Of a DNA stretch of 64,000 nt, positions 46,050 to 58,219 are shown in pieces. The notes beneath the pieces are model-generated. The model ran no database searches and had not been told where the DNA came from. It saw only the letters and a list, made by a program, of their open reading frames with translations. The stretch lies in assembly GCA_025617375.2 (NCBI GenBank), contig JAMYGW020000010.1, forward strand, positions 496,001-560,000, given 5' to 3'. Both the position numbers and the translations under genes were made by a program. Within the stretch, counting starts at the first letter, position 1, and each line of letters starts with the position of its first letter. Source of the DNA: Acarospora socialis (taxonomy: Eukaryota > Ascomycota > Lecanoromycetes > Acarosporales > Acarosporaceae).

Positions 46050-49000
46050 ATGATGCGATCTAGCATAGCTTGTGCTCGCTGCCGACGCTCCAAAGTCAAG
46101 TGCATCAACGCTGGTGTGGATACGACATGTCGAGCATGCGAGGCGAACGGTAGAGAATGTACATATCCTGCTCCGGTTTTGGGTGGGGGAGGCGGAGGGG
46201 CCAAGAGAGAGAGCGCCGGTGCATGTGATGGAGCGAGAGATGTGAAGAGACACAGACCGAAGAAGAGTGCAACGAGTGTCCCCATGGAAGGATTGAACAC
46301 GGGGGCTGGTACCAGACAGAATGCGAAAGCATATTCGAACGCCTTGGATTCGACCGTCGTTACGCCAAAGATCTGGCAAGAAGTGGTGAGTGATTACGGG
46401 AGTCTTCTTATGGCACCAAATCTATTCCATGCTCACAACATAGGTCGCAGTTCGATATCTTTCTGCTCCACTTCTCAACCGATCTACCGTTCTTCCACCC
46501 ACCGACCTTTCTGGCGCCAATTCGACGTGCAATCATGCCCCTTCCGAACCACACCTCATCGAACCAAGCCACGCAAACCCCGAACCTAGCTCCTCCGGTT
46601 TCGCCACTGCTTCTTCTCGGTATCCTCGCTCTCACCGCTCGCTTTCATCCGGCAATCGCGGCCTATCATTCTCCGGCAACACCGAACCAGCCTACGAACC
46701 CCCTGGTAGCTTCGGAATACTACGCTGCGGCGCTTCGTGCTCGTATCGCCGGTCCGGATGGTGAGGCCCTGGCCCGACCGAGCATTGAACGCATCCAGGC
46801 AATGTTGATGCTTGGCCTGCACGAGTGGGGTATGTGCCAGGGCGTCAAAGCATGGTTGATCGTGGGTATTGCCGTGCGCACCTCTCAAGCCATGGGACTT
46901 GAATACGAGCAGGAGTTGGACGATGATCGCCTCGCGCTGTCTTCAGCGTTGTCTACCGAGGCGGAGCATCTTGGAGTCGCTGCTAACAGGCGTGGCTCGA
47001 GAGAGACATGGGCAAACCGAGGCCAGTCTTTCGTTGCTGAAGAGGTGAGACGGAGGACCTTCTGGAGCTGTTTCATTATGGACAGATACCTTAGCAGTGG
47101 GAAGTACAGGCCTCAGATGATTGCGGTGAAGGATCTGAGAGTACAGCTACCGAGTAGTGAGAAGGCTTTCTTGTTCGGTGAACGTATGAGGACAACTCTC
47201 TTAGGCCAAGATGCTGGAGACGGTATCAGGATGACGCAAAAAGAAAACCAAGGTAGGACTGATACGCTTGCCGCACAGGAAGCTGGAAGCGCCATGACCG
47301 GCCACCATCAACGCACGAAAGAGGAGGGTTCGTCCGGCCAATCTCCGAGTGTCGTTGAGGGTCAAGATAAGGGCAAATGGGAACTGGGGGCTGACGAGGG
47401 TATTCTAAGTCGGGTTGTGAAACTCGTTGACATATGGGGCAAAATAGCAAAATGGTCTTGCGCAGGTGGCAGACGGTATTGCCCGTATTCACGTTTAACT
47501 GGCGGAGAGCTTACTGATCACCACAGAACTGAACAATACCCCCCTTGGCAATCCCAGTCCACGTTTGCATCACTCAGAGGTCTTCTCAATCAATTCCACA
47601 AACACCTACCGCGTCAGCTAGAATTCACCATTACCAATGTTGAAGCCCACATCGCCTGGAAGAGCTCGACACCGTACACTGTCATGCATACCATATATTT
47701 CCTCTGCCTCATTGTTCTACACCGGGAATACGTCCCGTTTATCCCCATCCGCTGCCCGAAACCTCAGGGACCCCTTGATGAACCGACCTTCCCACCCGAG
47801 AAGTACGATGTACCGAACGGTTTCTGGGACGAGAGTGCACGGGAAATGTTCAAAGCTGCCCGGGACATGATGGATCTTGTCAGAACGTGCCAGGAATGGA
47901 ATTCTCTGGTGGAGACACCCATGGTCGGGTTTGCCATCTACACGGTAGCTTTTGTTGGCGTCTACGCTTTCTACTTTCCCCTGATGGATCCTCATGGCTA
48001 CATGTGCACACCATCCTCGGCTACAAAGGACAATGCACAGTCGGAAGACAGCGGAGGCCAGCAAGAAGCCCGTAGAGCTATTCAAATCATTGGTCACATG
48101 AGACCGCGGCTCAGGATGGCAGAAGGGTATGATCACAATATATTTGGAATGCTTGAGCTATAGCTGATCTGACCAGTTGGTTACGTACGATCCGCCTCAT
48201 GCATCGGTACTATGACAAGATCATCAAAGACTACAAGCGTAACACGCGGGCTTTGATCGAAACCTCGGGCTCGGAACCTCGGGAATCCCAGGATCGTCCT
48301 CCTTTACGCAAGGCCCTTAGCTTGAGAGAAGGGGGCCTTGGCGGAGGTCTGGAGGAGTACAAGCTACTCGAGAAGACCTTGAAGGAGTTCGGAGACCTTC
48401 AAGACGAGGACATTGATAGCACAGATGGGGAGGGCCCCACGAAGCGGACGGGCGTGTCGCCTGTCGAGACCGAAAACAGCGAGATGGGGAGTAATGCAGT
48501 GAAAAGTGATGGTCCGGAGTGTATGGGCCATGCTAGCGAAAGTGAAGCGACCCGGCGGGATGGGTGGGCCGCCGTCAACATCGTCGTTCCGAGTCCGCAG
48601 CCCAGCCAGACTCCAGAATTGGTAAATACGACAAACACAATGCCGGCGGTAAGTCCTTACGCACCATCCCGGCCACCTGTTCCTGAAAGTTCTCGAGCTT
48701 CTGTGCCGCCATACCCGTACAATTCGTCCCTACATACATCGTGTGCTTATCAGCCTGCTCCGGCGGCTTCGCCAACGTCACCCTCTCTGGTGTCACCCGG
48801 AAGTCATACGGCTTCGACGTCGTCATTCGCATCTCCATACTCCCGGCCGGAATACTTGAGCCAACAACAGCAGACTTCCAATCAGCCCACCTACCCTTAC
48901 CAGCCTTCCCAGACCTACTCTTCAACAATCCAGCATTCCCACCCTCCAACCCCGCTCTCCCAACAGAACACACCAAATGGGCCGCTACCGACTTCCAGCA

Positions 49001-49239
49001 ATAACGATCGCCCAGCGATATCCAACGCTAATTCCGATCCCGACGGCTGCTGGAACGTCGAAGCAAAGGAATCGTGGCTCAACAGCCTCCACACGCGCTT
49101 CGGTGGCGATGACGTCGCGGCTTTCGTGGACGGCAGCAGCTGGGAAGACTGGGCCGCTATGGCCGGGAGCAGCACCGGCGGCGTTGGCGGCTGGCTTAGT
49201 ACGGTGTGGGGTGCCGGCGCTCGAGATGTCCGGATGTGA
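46050..49239 (+). CDS. Zn2Cys6 transcription factor with fungal_trans domain
   Basis: Exons 46050-46385, 46451-48126 and 48177-49239 give 1,024 residues. The zinc cluster is N-terminal: CARCRRSKVKC at about residues 8-18 and CRACEANGREC further on. The first intron rejoins at the fungal-specific transcription factor domain (IWQEVFDIFLLHFSTDLPFF). That domain continues with GILALTARFHP, MLMLGLHEWGMCQGVKAWLI and the motif RRRTFWSCFIMDRYLSSGKY. The third exon (AEGWLRTIRLMHRYYD) starts a long Pro/Ser/Gln-rich C terminus that could be an activation region. The targets are unknown. It lies between a PIR wall protein and RPO41, with no obvious cluster partners. Confidence 0.92.
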
Positions 49240-49983
49240 GTATCGAATTGGGCCTACACGAGGGTTGTGTATATTATGCGAGGCATATCTTTGGAGAGTT
49301 CGGTCACCATTTGCTGGAGTCTACAACTGTCAGAGCTTTGGGGGGTTCTCTAATAGGGACGAAGGTCCGGCCTTGCTGAACCTTGTGCTCGTCGGTACAT
49401 TTGAGATGTCATTCTTTTCGCTCCAATACTGCAAAGGGATTGCTTGCCTTCGCGTTTGCGGGTCGAGCGTCGAGAGCAGTTACGTTATCATCTCGGTATC
49501 CTCGTGATCTTTGATGTCAGCAATAGCTTAGATATTTCGAGTTTCGAAACTCATAATAGCTGTAGAGTTTCGCACGCTGAGTTAGGCAACATAACGCATG
49601 GACATTGCTTGGTAGATGGCGCGGTTGACATGATATACTCTTTGGACTTCCGACGACGGTTCAGCGTCATCTGGAGACTATGGAGTACTGCAGCAATTGT
49701 CATGCCCTTACTACCTATAAATACCCACCAAGTTTACTCCTGTTTGAGGCTGGTTCGACGACAGGAGACCTTGATTATGTAATGTAGCGCTAAACCTTGC
49801 TAACCCAAATTTTTGATGAAGCTCGCCTCTTCGATATTTCTTCAGCACGCGACAAGCAACGGCATCAAGAGCCATTACAATCGCATACGTCTCCGGTGTC
49901 TTCACTCCGTCACCAGTGCTGCATGACTGCTATTAATCTAGTGTGCAGGGCACCGGAGGGAAGGGCCTAATAGTTACGGGAGT
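49240..49983. other. intergenic between the Zn2Cys6 gene and RPO41
   Basis: About 740 non-coding bases; nothing recognised. Confidence 0.5.
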
Positions 49984-52900
49984 ATGCTTGTTCGAGCAGC
50001 ACGGCGAAAGTTGCAGAGGGACGCCTCGAGGCATATACAACCGGCCTATGAACAATTGCGTCTGCCTTGGCTCTGCCCGGCGCAACTCAGATATGACAGT
50101 CAACTACGCAAGAAGTCCACGGCAACCCCCTCCTCAACCTCCACGCCCGAAGGAGCGATAACGAAAACTCCTGCCGATATTCGCAGGCCGCTTACCAAGC
50201 GGTATCTTGCGAGTGCTGCCGGTGGTGATCATGGGACTGCGCTCGATGACTACATTCCGTTCGACCATGACCGGCTCTTACCACGCTCCCCCCCGGCAGC
50301 GCAGCCGCCTTGGCTCCAAGCGCGGAGCAGATCCGATCTTAAAGAACTCAATCCATCGAATCCGCTCGTCATCAACACATCCTTAGCGACTGCACCGAGG
50401 AAATTTAGGGCACACAAGGGCATATCGGGGGACCTTGAGGAGCTACACCTTACACTGAATGCTTGTCTCAGAGTCGGGAATCTGCAGAGAGGCGCGGCTT
50501 TGGTACAGCGACTGAGGAATATCTACACCCCGGGCTCACCAGAACTGCTCGAAGCACACAACCAGTATTTGAAGGCGAACGTGGAGCACATAGTACGACA
50601 CAAGGACCAGGACATGTTAAAGGCACTTCAGAAATGGTTTGAGATTGAGATTCGCTCCCGAGAAAACGAACCAGATGCTACCACCTACGCTCTTCTGCTC
50701 AAAGCGTCACTCCAGGTTTCGCAACGGCCAAAGATGGAACGCACCATCCGGCGGTATATGGAACTCGCCCAGCAAGCCCAGCTTCGAGATGAGGCTTTGA
50801 GTTTGCCGATCCTCACAGAGGGAGAGCTGGGATTAATCTCACAGGTAACGGGTTCTCTACGTAACCGTTGTCGTCATTGCTGACTATAACAGTTTTGTCC
50901 GATGGACTTCAGCAGGGCGTATGAAGATGTTGTCTTCGAGTCCTTTGCCAGCCCAAGCACGCTGAATGATCATTCGCCGTCGAAACCCGCGTTTGATTTG
51001 TCTGCGGAATCTCTCGGGGTACCTGAAGTTAAATCCATGAAACAGAAAGGACTGGGTTTGGATACGCTGAAGAAATCACTAGCTACTTTCACGAGGCCAA
51101 GGAGAAACTCGTTGTATCCGGACACCATGACTACGCCTCCAGATGAGATCGACAAGTCGCAAGCGTATGACTTGCAAGAAAGGCTGGAAGAAGGCGCTGT
51201 AAGCTCGGCTATGGAGAGGTGGCGGACTGACAGCCAAAAGCTGGCCAAGCTTGGGGTCAACTCCGTCTTGCAAACGATTCCGATCAACGCCCTGATGTGG
51301 GAATGGCAAACTACTCTGGTGCCATTGCTCCGTCAAGAAATAGAGAAGGTAGACGAAGCGGAAATGAAGGAGTCGAAGAGCGACTCCGACTCAGAACGGT
51401 GTTTATATGGTCCCTTTCTCCGATTTCTGCCTGTGGAACGTCTCGCGGCAGTCACCATCATCTCTGTCATGAACGAGTTGTGCGCGACTGGGGCTGATAG
51501 AGGGGTGAGGTTAGCACAACTCATTATGCACCTTGGGACGGTCGTACAAGATGAAAGCTTTGCAGAGAGTCTGCGCCGGGGTGGGGATTCTGTCTGGCAA
51601 GGGACGACGTCTGGTAATCGCCAAAGAAAGCTCGCAAAGGTGGTCAAGAAACATCAATTTCCCAACAAAAGGACAAACCAAGTGGTCAACACTGCGCTCC
51701 AAGTTGAACAACCCCGGCACAAACGATGGACTGCAAACATCAAGGCCAAAGTCGGGGCAGTACTACTCTCGAAGCTCATCCAGGCAGCCAAAATGGACAC
51801 CCGTCGAAAGCACCCAGAAACAGGCGAACTAGTCAGGCAGAGGCAACCTGTCTTTTACCATGGATATCACTACATAGTTGGAAGACGGGTAGGTGTTATC
51901 CGACTCAATCCGGAGATGGTCAAGAAATTGGCCCAGGAGCCGGTTGGCGGACTAGTAGCGAAACATTTGCCAATGATTGTGGAACCAAAGCCATGGAGAA
52001 GTATCGACGAAGGAGGCTTCCTCGCGTCCAGTGTGGAAGCTGTTCGGATGAAGCACGGTGACATTCAACAGAAGCAGTACGCGAAAATTGCAGCAGAGAA
52101 GGGGGACATGGATCAAGTATTCGCAGGACTCGACGTTCTTGCCAGAACCGCGTGGAAGATCAACCGGAAAGTGTTCGACGTCATGCTAGAAGCCTGGAAC
52201 TCGGGAGAGGCGGTTGCGAATCTCGCGCCAGAGCAGCCTAACATAGTCTACCCCGAAGAACCCAAGGCTGCTGACGATGCCAACGCTCGCAAGCTGTGGA
52301 TGAAGCAAATGAAAATGGCGGAAAATCAAAAGATCGGTTTTCACTCCCAGCGATGCTTCCAAAACTTCCAGTTGGAAATTGCCCGTTCTTTCCTCAATCA
52401 AACCTTTTACTTCCCGCACAATGTCGATTTTCGGGGTAGAGCCTATCCTATCCCGCCCTACTTCAACCATATGGGTGCAGATAACAGTCGAGGCTTACTC
52501 ATGTTCGCGAAAGGAAAAGAGTTGGGCTCCGTCGGTCTGACATGGCTGAAGGTGCACTTGTCCAATGTTTTCGGTTTTGATAAGGCAAGCTTCAAGGAGC
52601 GGCAGGACTTCACCATGGAGAATCTTACCGACATTTACGATTCAGCAACGAATCCACTCAACGGTAATCGGTGGTGGTTGAAAGCCGAAGATCCGTGGCA
52701 ATGTCTCGCAGCGTGTATTGAGCTGAAGGACGCTCTTGATTCGCCCGATCCCACTCGCTTCGTTTCTCATCTTGCCATACACCAGGATGGGACTTGCAAC
52801 GGACTTCAACATTATGCCGCTCTAGGAGGTGACAGTCTCGGGGCTCGGCAGGTCAACTTGGAGCCTGGCGATCGCCCTTCGGACATCTACACGGCTGTAG

Positions 52901-54400
52901 CGGAAATGATCAAGAAAGAAATCACGGAAGAGGCCGCTCTGGGGAACGAAGTAGCCAAGGTTCTTGACGGCAATATCAGTCGCAAAGTGGTGAAAGCCAC
53001 CGTGATGACGAACGTGTATGGGGTCACTTATACTGGGGCAAGGAGACAGGTTCGAAAGCAGCTCGAGGAGATCATGCCAGACTTACCCTACTCCGCCGGG
53101 GTCAATCATGGCGTAACCTCGGCGTACGTCGCACTCAAGATTTTCAAATCCCTTTCAACAATGTTCAACGGGGCGCATGATATCCAATTCTGGTTAGGCG
53201 AATGCGCCAACCGAGTATCACAATCCCTGACGCCCGAACAGCTGGAGCTCCTCGAACTTATCGCAAACGGCGAAGCGCCAGCAGCACGTGAGTATATGAT
53301 ACCTGGGTGCAGAAACAAGATCGATCACTTGCAGTTCAAGTCCAGCGTCATTTGGACAACCCCTCTGAAGATGCCGGTCGTGCAGCCCTATCGGAAAACG
53401 GCCCGATTCGAAGTAGACACCAATCTGCAGAGAGTCAGCATTGTGGCGCCAGCCCTCTCGGACCCCGTCCACAAGAAGAAACAGCTTCAAGGCTTCCCAC
53501 CCAACTTCATCCATTCTCTTGATGCTACCCACATGCTGCTATCGGCACTTAAAAGCGATGAAGTTGGCTTGACCTTTGCCGCCGTTCACGATTCTTTCTG
53601 GACCCACGCTGCAGATGTCGATACGATGAATCGCATTCTTCGCGATGCGTTCATCCGCATGCACTCAGAGGACATTATCGGCCGTCTCGCAGCCGAGTTC
53701 GCAGCGAGATACAAGGGGAGTATGTATCTAGCCGCTGTCCATAGAAAGAGTGCAACCGGGAAGAAGATTCTCGAGCAACGTAAACTTAATAGCACTCGGA
53801 ACACGCGTGGCAAAGACCGGAGGCTTGACGCGAAAATGGCAGAGCTTGTCTTGGAACGTAAGCGGCTAAAGCTGCTTGCGTCCAACAATCCCGCCGAGCA
53901 GGAAGAAGGCCGAAATATGGTTACGCCTGGGAGTATCTTTGCTGCGAGCGCGCACGAGGAGGATCTAGTCGTGCCGGAGGAACTTCAGGGTAGTGGTATT
54001 GGAGACATGCCGACCCGGAAGACGAAGCTTCAAGCCAATGAGCAATTGGAGGTTGGCGACGTCGCTAACGCGGATACGCTGGGAGATGAAGCACACTTCG
54101 ATATGGCTCAGAAAGATGAGACCAGCACTACACTCAGTGAAGACGGGGATGAGAAGACGTCTGACGTTGACGACGAGCTCGAGGAGGACAAGGACGACAG
54201 TCAGTTCACGAAAACGTTGAGAAGACCGAAGAGAGAGAGCCAGCTGGGCAAGACTTACGTCTGGTTACCCCTGACATTCCCGCCCGTCCCGAAGAAGGTT
54301 AGTCTGAAATTGACCCAAAGCAGATAGCAATACTAAAACAAGAATGCAGGGCGACTTCGACGTGTCGAGGCTCAAGGATAGCCAGTACTTTTTCTCTTGA
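49984..54400 (+). CDS. RPO41: mitochondrial DNA-directed RNA polymerase
   Basis: A T7-like single-subunit polymerase transcribing mitochondrial DNA. Exons 49984-50844, 50893-54297 and 54350-54400 give 1,438 residues. The N terminus (MLVRAARRKLQRDASRHIQP) is a presequence, followed by a helical PPR-like region. Catalytic landmarks are DFRGRAYPIPPYFNHMGADN at about 798, the Asp-containing HQDGTCNGLQHYAALGGD at about 916, the O-helix VVKATVMTNVYGVTYTGARR near 987, and HDSFWTHA near 1184. A charged insert of about 170 residues lies between the palm and the C terminus. The 51-nt last exon supplies GDFDVSRLKDSQYFFS, the near-invariant end of the family. Confidence 0.96.
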
Positions 54401-54913
54401 TTAATCTGCTACGGTGCCATGTTTGAGTTGACACTCTGCGTCCCACCGTATGTCTTATATTGTGTTTGCATTTAGCGACTTGCATCAAGGGGTGTTCAAG
54501 GGGCTTCTTAGCCAGTGTCTATTCGCGGGAGACTGGTCAGGTGAGGACCTATAGACCAGCACTTGTATCATACTTGTACAGCAGTAGAACTAGTACCAGG
54601 CACCGTGGGCCGTTCTTCGCACCCACTCTGGGGTTTGATACCGGTTGACCGAGTTGCTCTTACAGTGCATGTGTACCTATATCCTCAGCAATCTTGCCAG
54701 TTGAGATTCATCCAATCGAGCCACTTGATTAGATTAACGCCATCATTATACTCATAGCAGCTACCGGACCCTGAAGCGAAAGGGGGTTGTCCTCACGTAG
54801 ACAATGCTTACACTCACAACTCGCTAAGCCCTATGACTTCTAAACATCTCATCGCTAACGGCAGCCAATAAACTGACCTGCTCAACAATCATTTGTTATC
54901 ATAGCCCACCAGC
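54401..54913. other. intergenic between RPO41 and the aldehyde dehydrogenase
   Basis: About 510 non-coding bases; nothing recognised. Confidence 0.5.
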
Positions 54914-56428
54914 ATGTCTGTTGAAGTCCTTACCACAATCTCACCCACAACCAACAAGCCCGTAGTGACCCGCAATGGCCTCTCAGACGCCGACATCGCC
55001 CGCCTCCCCGAGGTAGCAACCGAAGCCTTCGAATCGTACCGGCGAACGTCACTGTCGGAGCGGCAAGCAATAGTCCAGAGAGGGCTGAAGCTGATCGACA
55101 AAAAGCAAGATGAATTGGCAAAGGAGCTTACAGAGCAGATGGGCCGGCCGATAGCGTACACGCCGAAGGAAATCACCACCGCGGTCAAGAGGGCAGAGTA
55201 CCTGTTGAAGATCAGCGGAGATGCACTCAGGGATACGGACGGGGAGCCGGAGAAGGGATTCAAGCGTTTTATTCGGAAGGTACCCGTTGGGCCTGTGTTG
55301 GTTATTTTTGCTTGGAATGTGAGTCCATGATGGGCGGTTACTACGATATAGTCTTCTTGTACGGTCACTGATTGATGCTAGTACCCCTACCTCATCCTCG
55401 TCAACTCTCTAATACCAGCCCTCCTTGCCGGCAACTCGGTGATTCTCAAGCCTTCTCCGCAGACACCTACGATCGTGGAACGAATACACGATATCTTCGT
55501 CGAGGCGGGGCTACCGGAAAAGGTCATCCAGTACTTCCACTGTGGCTCGCAGACGCAGCTCGAGAGCATCGTCCGCTCCCCGCAGATACGACTCATATGC
55601 TTTACCGGCTCCGTGGCTGGCGGCCTGTCAGTACAGCGGGCAGCGGCTGACCGAATCGTACACGTCGGTCTGGAGCTAGGTGGCAAGGACCCCGCATACA
55701 TCCGGGCCGATGTGGATGTAGGTTGGGCCGCGGAGGAGATTGTCGACGGAGCGATTTTCAACTCTGGGCAGAGTTGCTGCAGCATCGAGAGGGTCTATGT
55801 GGACGAGAAGATACACGATGACTTTGTGGCTGCGGTGCAGAAGGTGCTGAAGGGCTACAAGCTGGGTGATCCGTTCGACACGAGCACGAATATTGGGCCG
55901 GTGGTGTCGAAGAGGGCAGCGGAGACGATCAGAACACATATCAAGGATGCAGTCGACCGTGGCGCGAAGGACGCCGCGCCGGAGAATGAAAGTTTCAGCT
56001 CACCGCCGGAAAATGGCAACTTTGTCGCGCCAACATTGCTGGTTGACGTGACTCATGATATGGTGGTCATGACAGAGGAGACATTCGGGCCAGTGATACC
56101 AGTCCAGAAGGTGAAGAACGATGCAGAAGCCATACGCCTGATGAACGATAGCGAGTTCGGCCTTACGGCCAGCATATGGACCAAGGACGTTACGAAGGGC
56201 GAGCAGCTGGCACAAAACGTAGAGGCCGGGACTGTTTTCGTGAATCGTTGCGACTATCCCAGCCCAGTGAGTATCACTACCCCTTCGTTAGAACCTCTGC
56301 TGATGGAGGTTCAGGACCTTGCGTGGACCGGGTGGAAGAATTCAGGCAAAGGCGTCACCTTGAGCAAGTTTGGCTTTGAGCAATTCGTCAAGCTGAAGAA
56401 CTATCACCTGAAGGATTATCCTAGATAA
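54914..56428 (+). CDS. NAD(P)-dependent aldehyde dehydrogenase
   Basis: Exons 54914-55318, 55382-56266 and 56315-56428 give 467 residues, normal for the superfamily. The enzyme oxidises an aldehyde to a carboxylic acid. It shows the cofactor-binding region FTGSVAGGLSVQ, the general-base Glu in VGLELGGKDPAYI, the catalytic Cys in GAIFNSGQSCCSIERV, and the EETFGPVIPV signature. The C terminus GWKNSGKGVTLSKFGFEQF completes the fold after a 48-nt intron. The best match by motif is the succinate-semialdehyde/betaine-aldehyde group, but the substrate is undetermined. There is no mitochondrial presequence. Confidence 0.94.
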
Positions 56429-57088
56429 ATGGTGGGAAGCCTCGCCTTCTGAATTCGAGTAGACTAGAGAAGCCCATTGCCAAGTGCTGTCCTTTCCATC
56501 CATCCAGCTGGCAATACTATCCTTTTGTAGGCAATGCTTACGACCCACAGATGAGCCCCGGGCGCAGCTGCATTGCCATATAGAGGAAGCGCCGACTGCT
56601 AAAGATAGGGCTCGAGTCGCAAGGGGGTGGGAATGTAGATCGGAATGCAAGGAGCCCCTTCAATTACCGGTCGACGCGACTCAACCATTCCAGACGGACG
56701 CTCTCCTCGCGTGGCATCTCATCTCCACGAGCAACTGTGCAATCCCTGAGACATTGGCAATTTGGAAACGTCTCGTCACTCCTTGTCACCGTTGCCCTCG
56801 CAATTTCAAACTCTCTATATACTCGGGCCCGTCCTGTGTAGTCGTTGTCCGTCTGCAAAACCATCACCGCCTGATGTTTGAAACAAAAGTGCCTTTTAGT
56901 TCCATCGTTGCTCCTGCATTGTAGCGTTTGCGTCAGCGTCAGCGTCCTGTTCTTCATCAATCCGTTCAGCATCGAAGCGGCCCATCAAAAGCGTTCTTAT
57001 CAGTCCAAAAGTACTAGATCTTCGTTACTACCCTTTCCTGCCTACCTTCCATCACGATCAGTACATGTCCTCACTCCGGAAACAAACA
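56429..57088. other. intergenic before the small acylated-protein gene
   Basis: About 660 bases with CT-rich patches close to 57030. An in-frame ATG at 57065 would extend the small protein by eight residues. Nothing else is recognised. Confidence 0.5.
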
Positions 57089-57520
57089 ATGGGCTGCGTC
57101 AACCGACTCGTCTCGAAACTCCGTCGAAGCTGGAGACGACGTTCTTCCCCTCGTCCTCCCCCTCTTAACATTGTAAGTTTATCGCGAGCGACTCATCCTG
57201 ACCTCGGACCAGACTGCTAACGACACGAAAGAGCAACCCCACTGACTTTTGCAAGACTAGCTCGTTCTCGGATCTGCTTGCTACCGATGAAGAGTACGTT
57301 CTCTTTCCTTCCCTCGCGCGTTCGTCGGTCCTACATTCATAGATTTTCGATCCCCGTGTTACGCTGAAGCTCGGATCAGATGGACGAAGGCTTACTGTTC
57401 CACAGGCAATCGCTGGAGCGGAAGAAGCTGCAGGATCGAAGTACGTCCGAGGTGGAGATCGAGGCGATCTTCAGGTCGAGGTTGCAGGGGGTGGACGAGA
57501 GGCACCTGGCGATGTTCTAG
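57089..57520 (+). CDS. small predicted N-acylated basic protein, unknown function
   Basis: Three exons, 57089-57172, 57232-57293 and 57406-57520, join in frame to 86 residues, with consensus GT donors and AG acceptors. The N terminus MGCVNRLVSKLRRSWRRR has Gly2-Cys3, a classic N-myristoylation plus palmitoylation signal, followed by a polybasic stretch that would strengthen membrane binding. The C-terminal part is helical and charged (SLERKKLQDRSTSEVEIEAI), ending RLQGVDERHLAMF. An upstream in-frame ATG (57065) exists; its use would abolish the acylation signal. No homologue is recognised. The exon model rests on frame continuity and splice sites only, so expression needs support. Confidence 0.5.
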
Positions 57521-58219
57521 AGGGGCAGTTGTACTTACAGAGGCTGCCGGCTGAGCTTGAAGTCTGTTGCTTGGCTAGGAGAGGCTTGCTTCAGAAAAGG
57601 TGATGGGGAGAGCAGTGGAGGTGTGATGGTCAGTTTTGCGATAGATGTGCTTTCAGTAGAAGCTGCGGCAGTAGGGAGATAGATGTGGGAATTCCGCGCT
57701 TCAGAAGTGGGATCATCTACCCCAGTACTGCTGGAATTTCAAATGCCCTCGTTTTTAGGCGTTTGTTTTCGGTTGTATTTGCTTTCTCTAGCAAGGCGTC
57801 TAGGGTAGACGATAGAAATTGTGAAATGATGGCTTGGGTCATGCTCTTGACTGAATTGTAGGACTCTAGGCTTGGTCTAAATGTTGTATACTCTGCGGAG
57901 GTTATTTCTACAGCTTGGAGTTCTTGCATTCATTCTAATAACCGCCAGCACGTCCTTTTTGTCTTGATGACAAAGCTAACTATTCAAAGCAGGAATTTCT
58001 TCCGAGGGACGTCTGGCCCCGGCAATCGATTACTCTCCACGCTAAGGAAATGTCGTGCTCGGCTAGTCTCAATAATATCTGAACATGGAGGTGACATAGG
58101 GCACCCGGATTTGCCATCGATTATTTTTATATCCCCCCCACTCTACTGTTTGGACTGTCAGGTTCTCTCTCGACAGCTTTTCGGTTTGCTTCTTCCTATC
58201 AATCTACCAAAAGTTCATT
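57521..58219. other. intergenic upstream of the sulfite reductase gene
   Basis: About 700 bases, more AT-rich than the flanks. It has a 70-codon minus-strand frame (57717-57929) that I cannot support as a gene. Confidence 0.5.

Noticed and set aside
57717-57929. A 70-codon minus-strand frame in AT-rich DNA before MET5
   Set aside because: It reads smoothly but has no family resemblance and no splice partners; cannot be supported as a gene without homology or expression.
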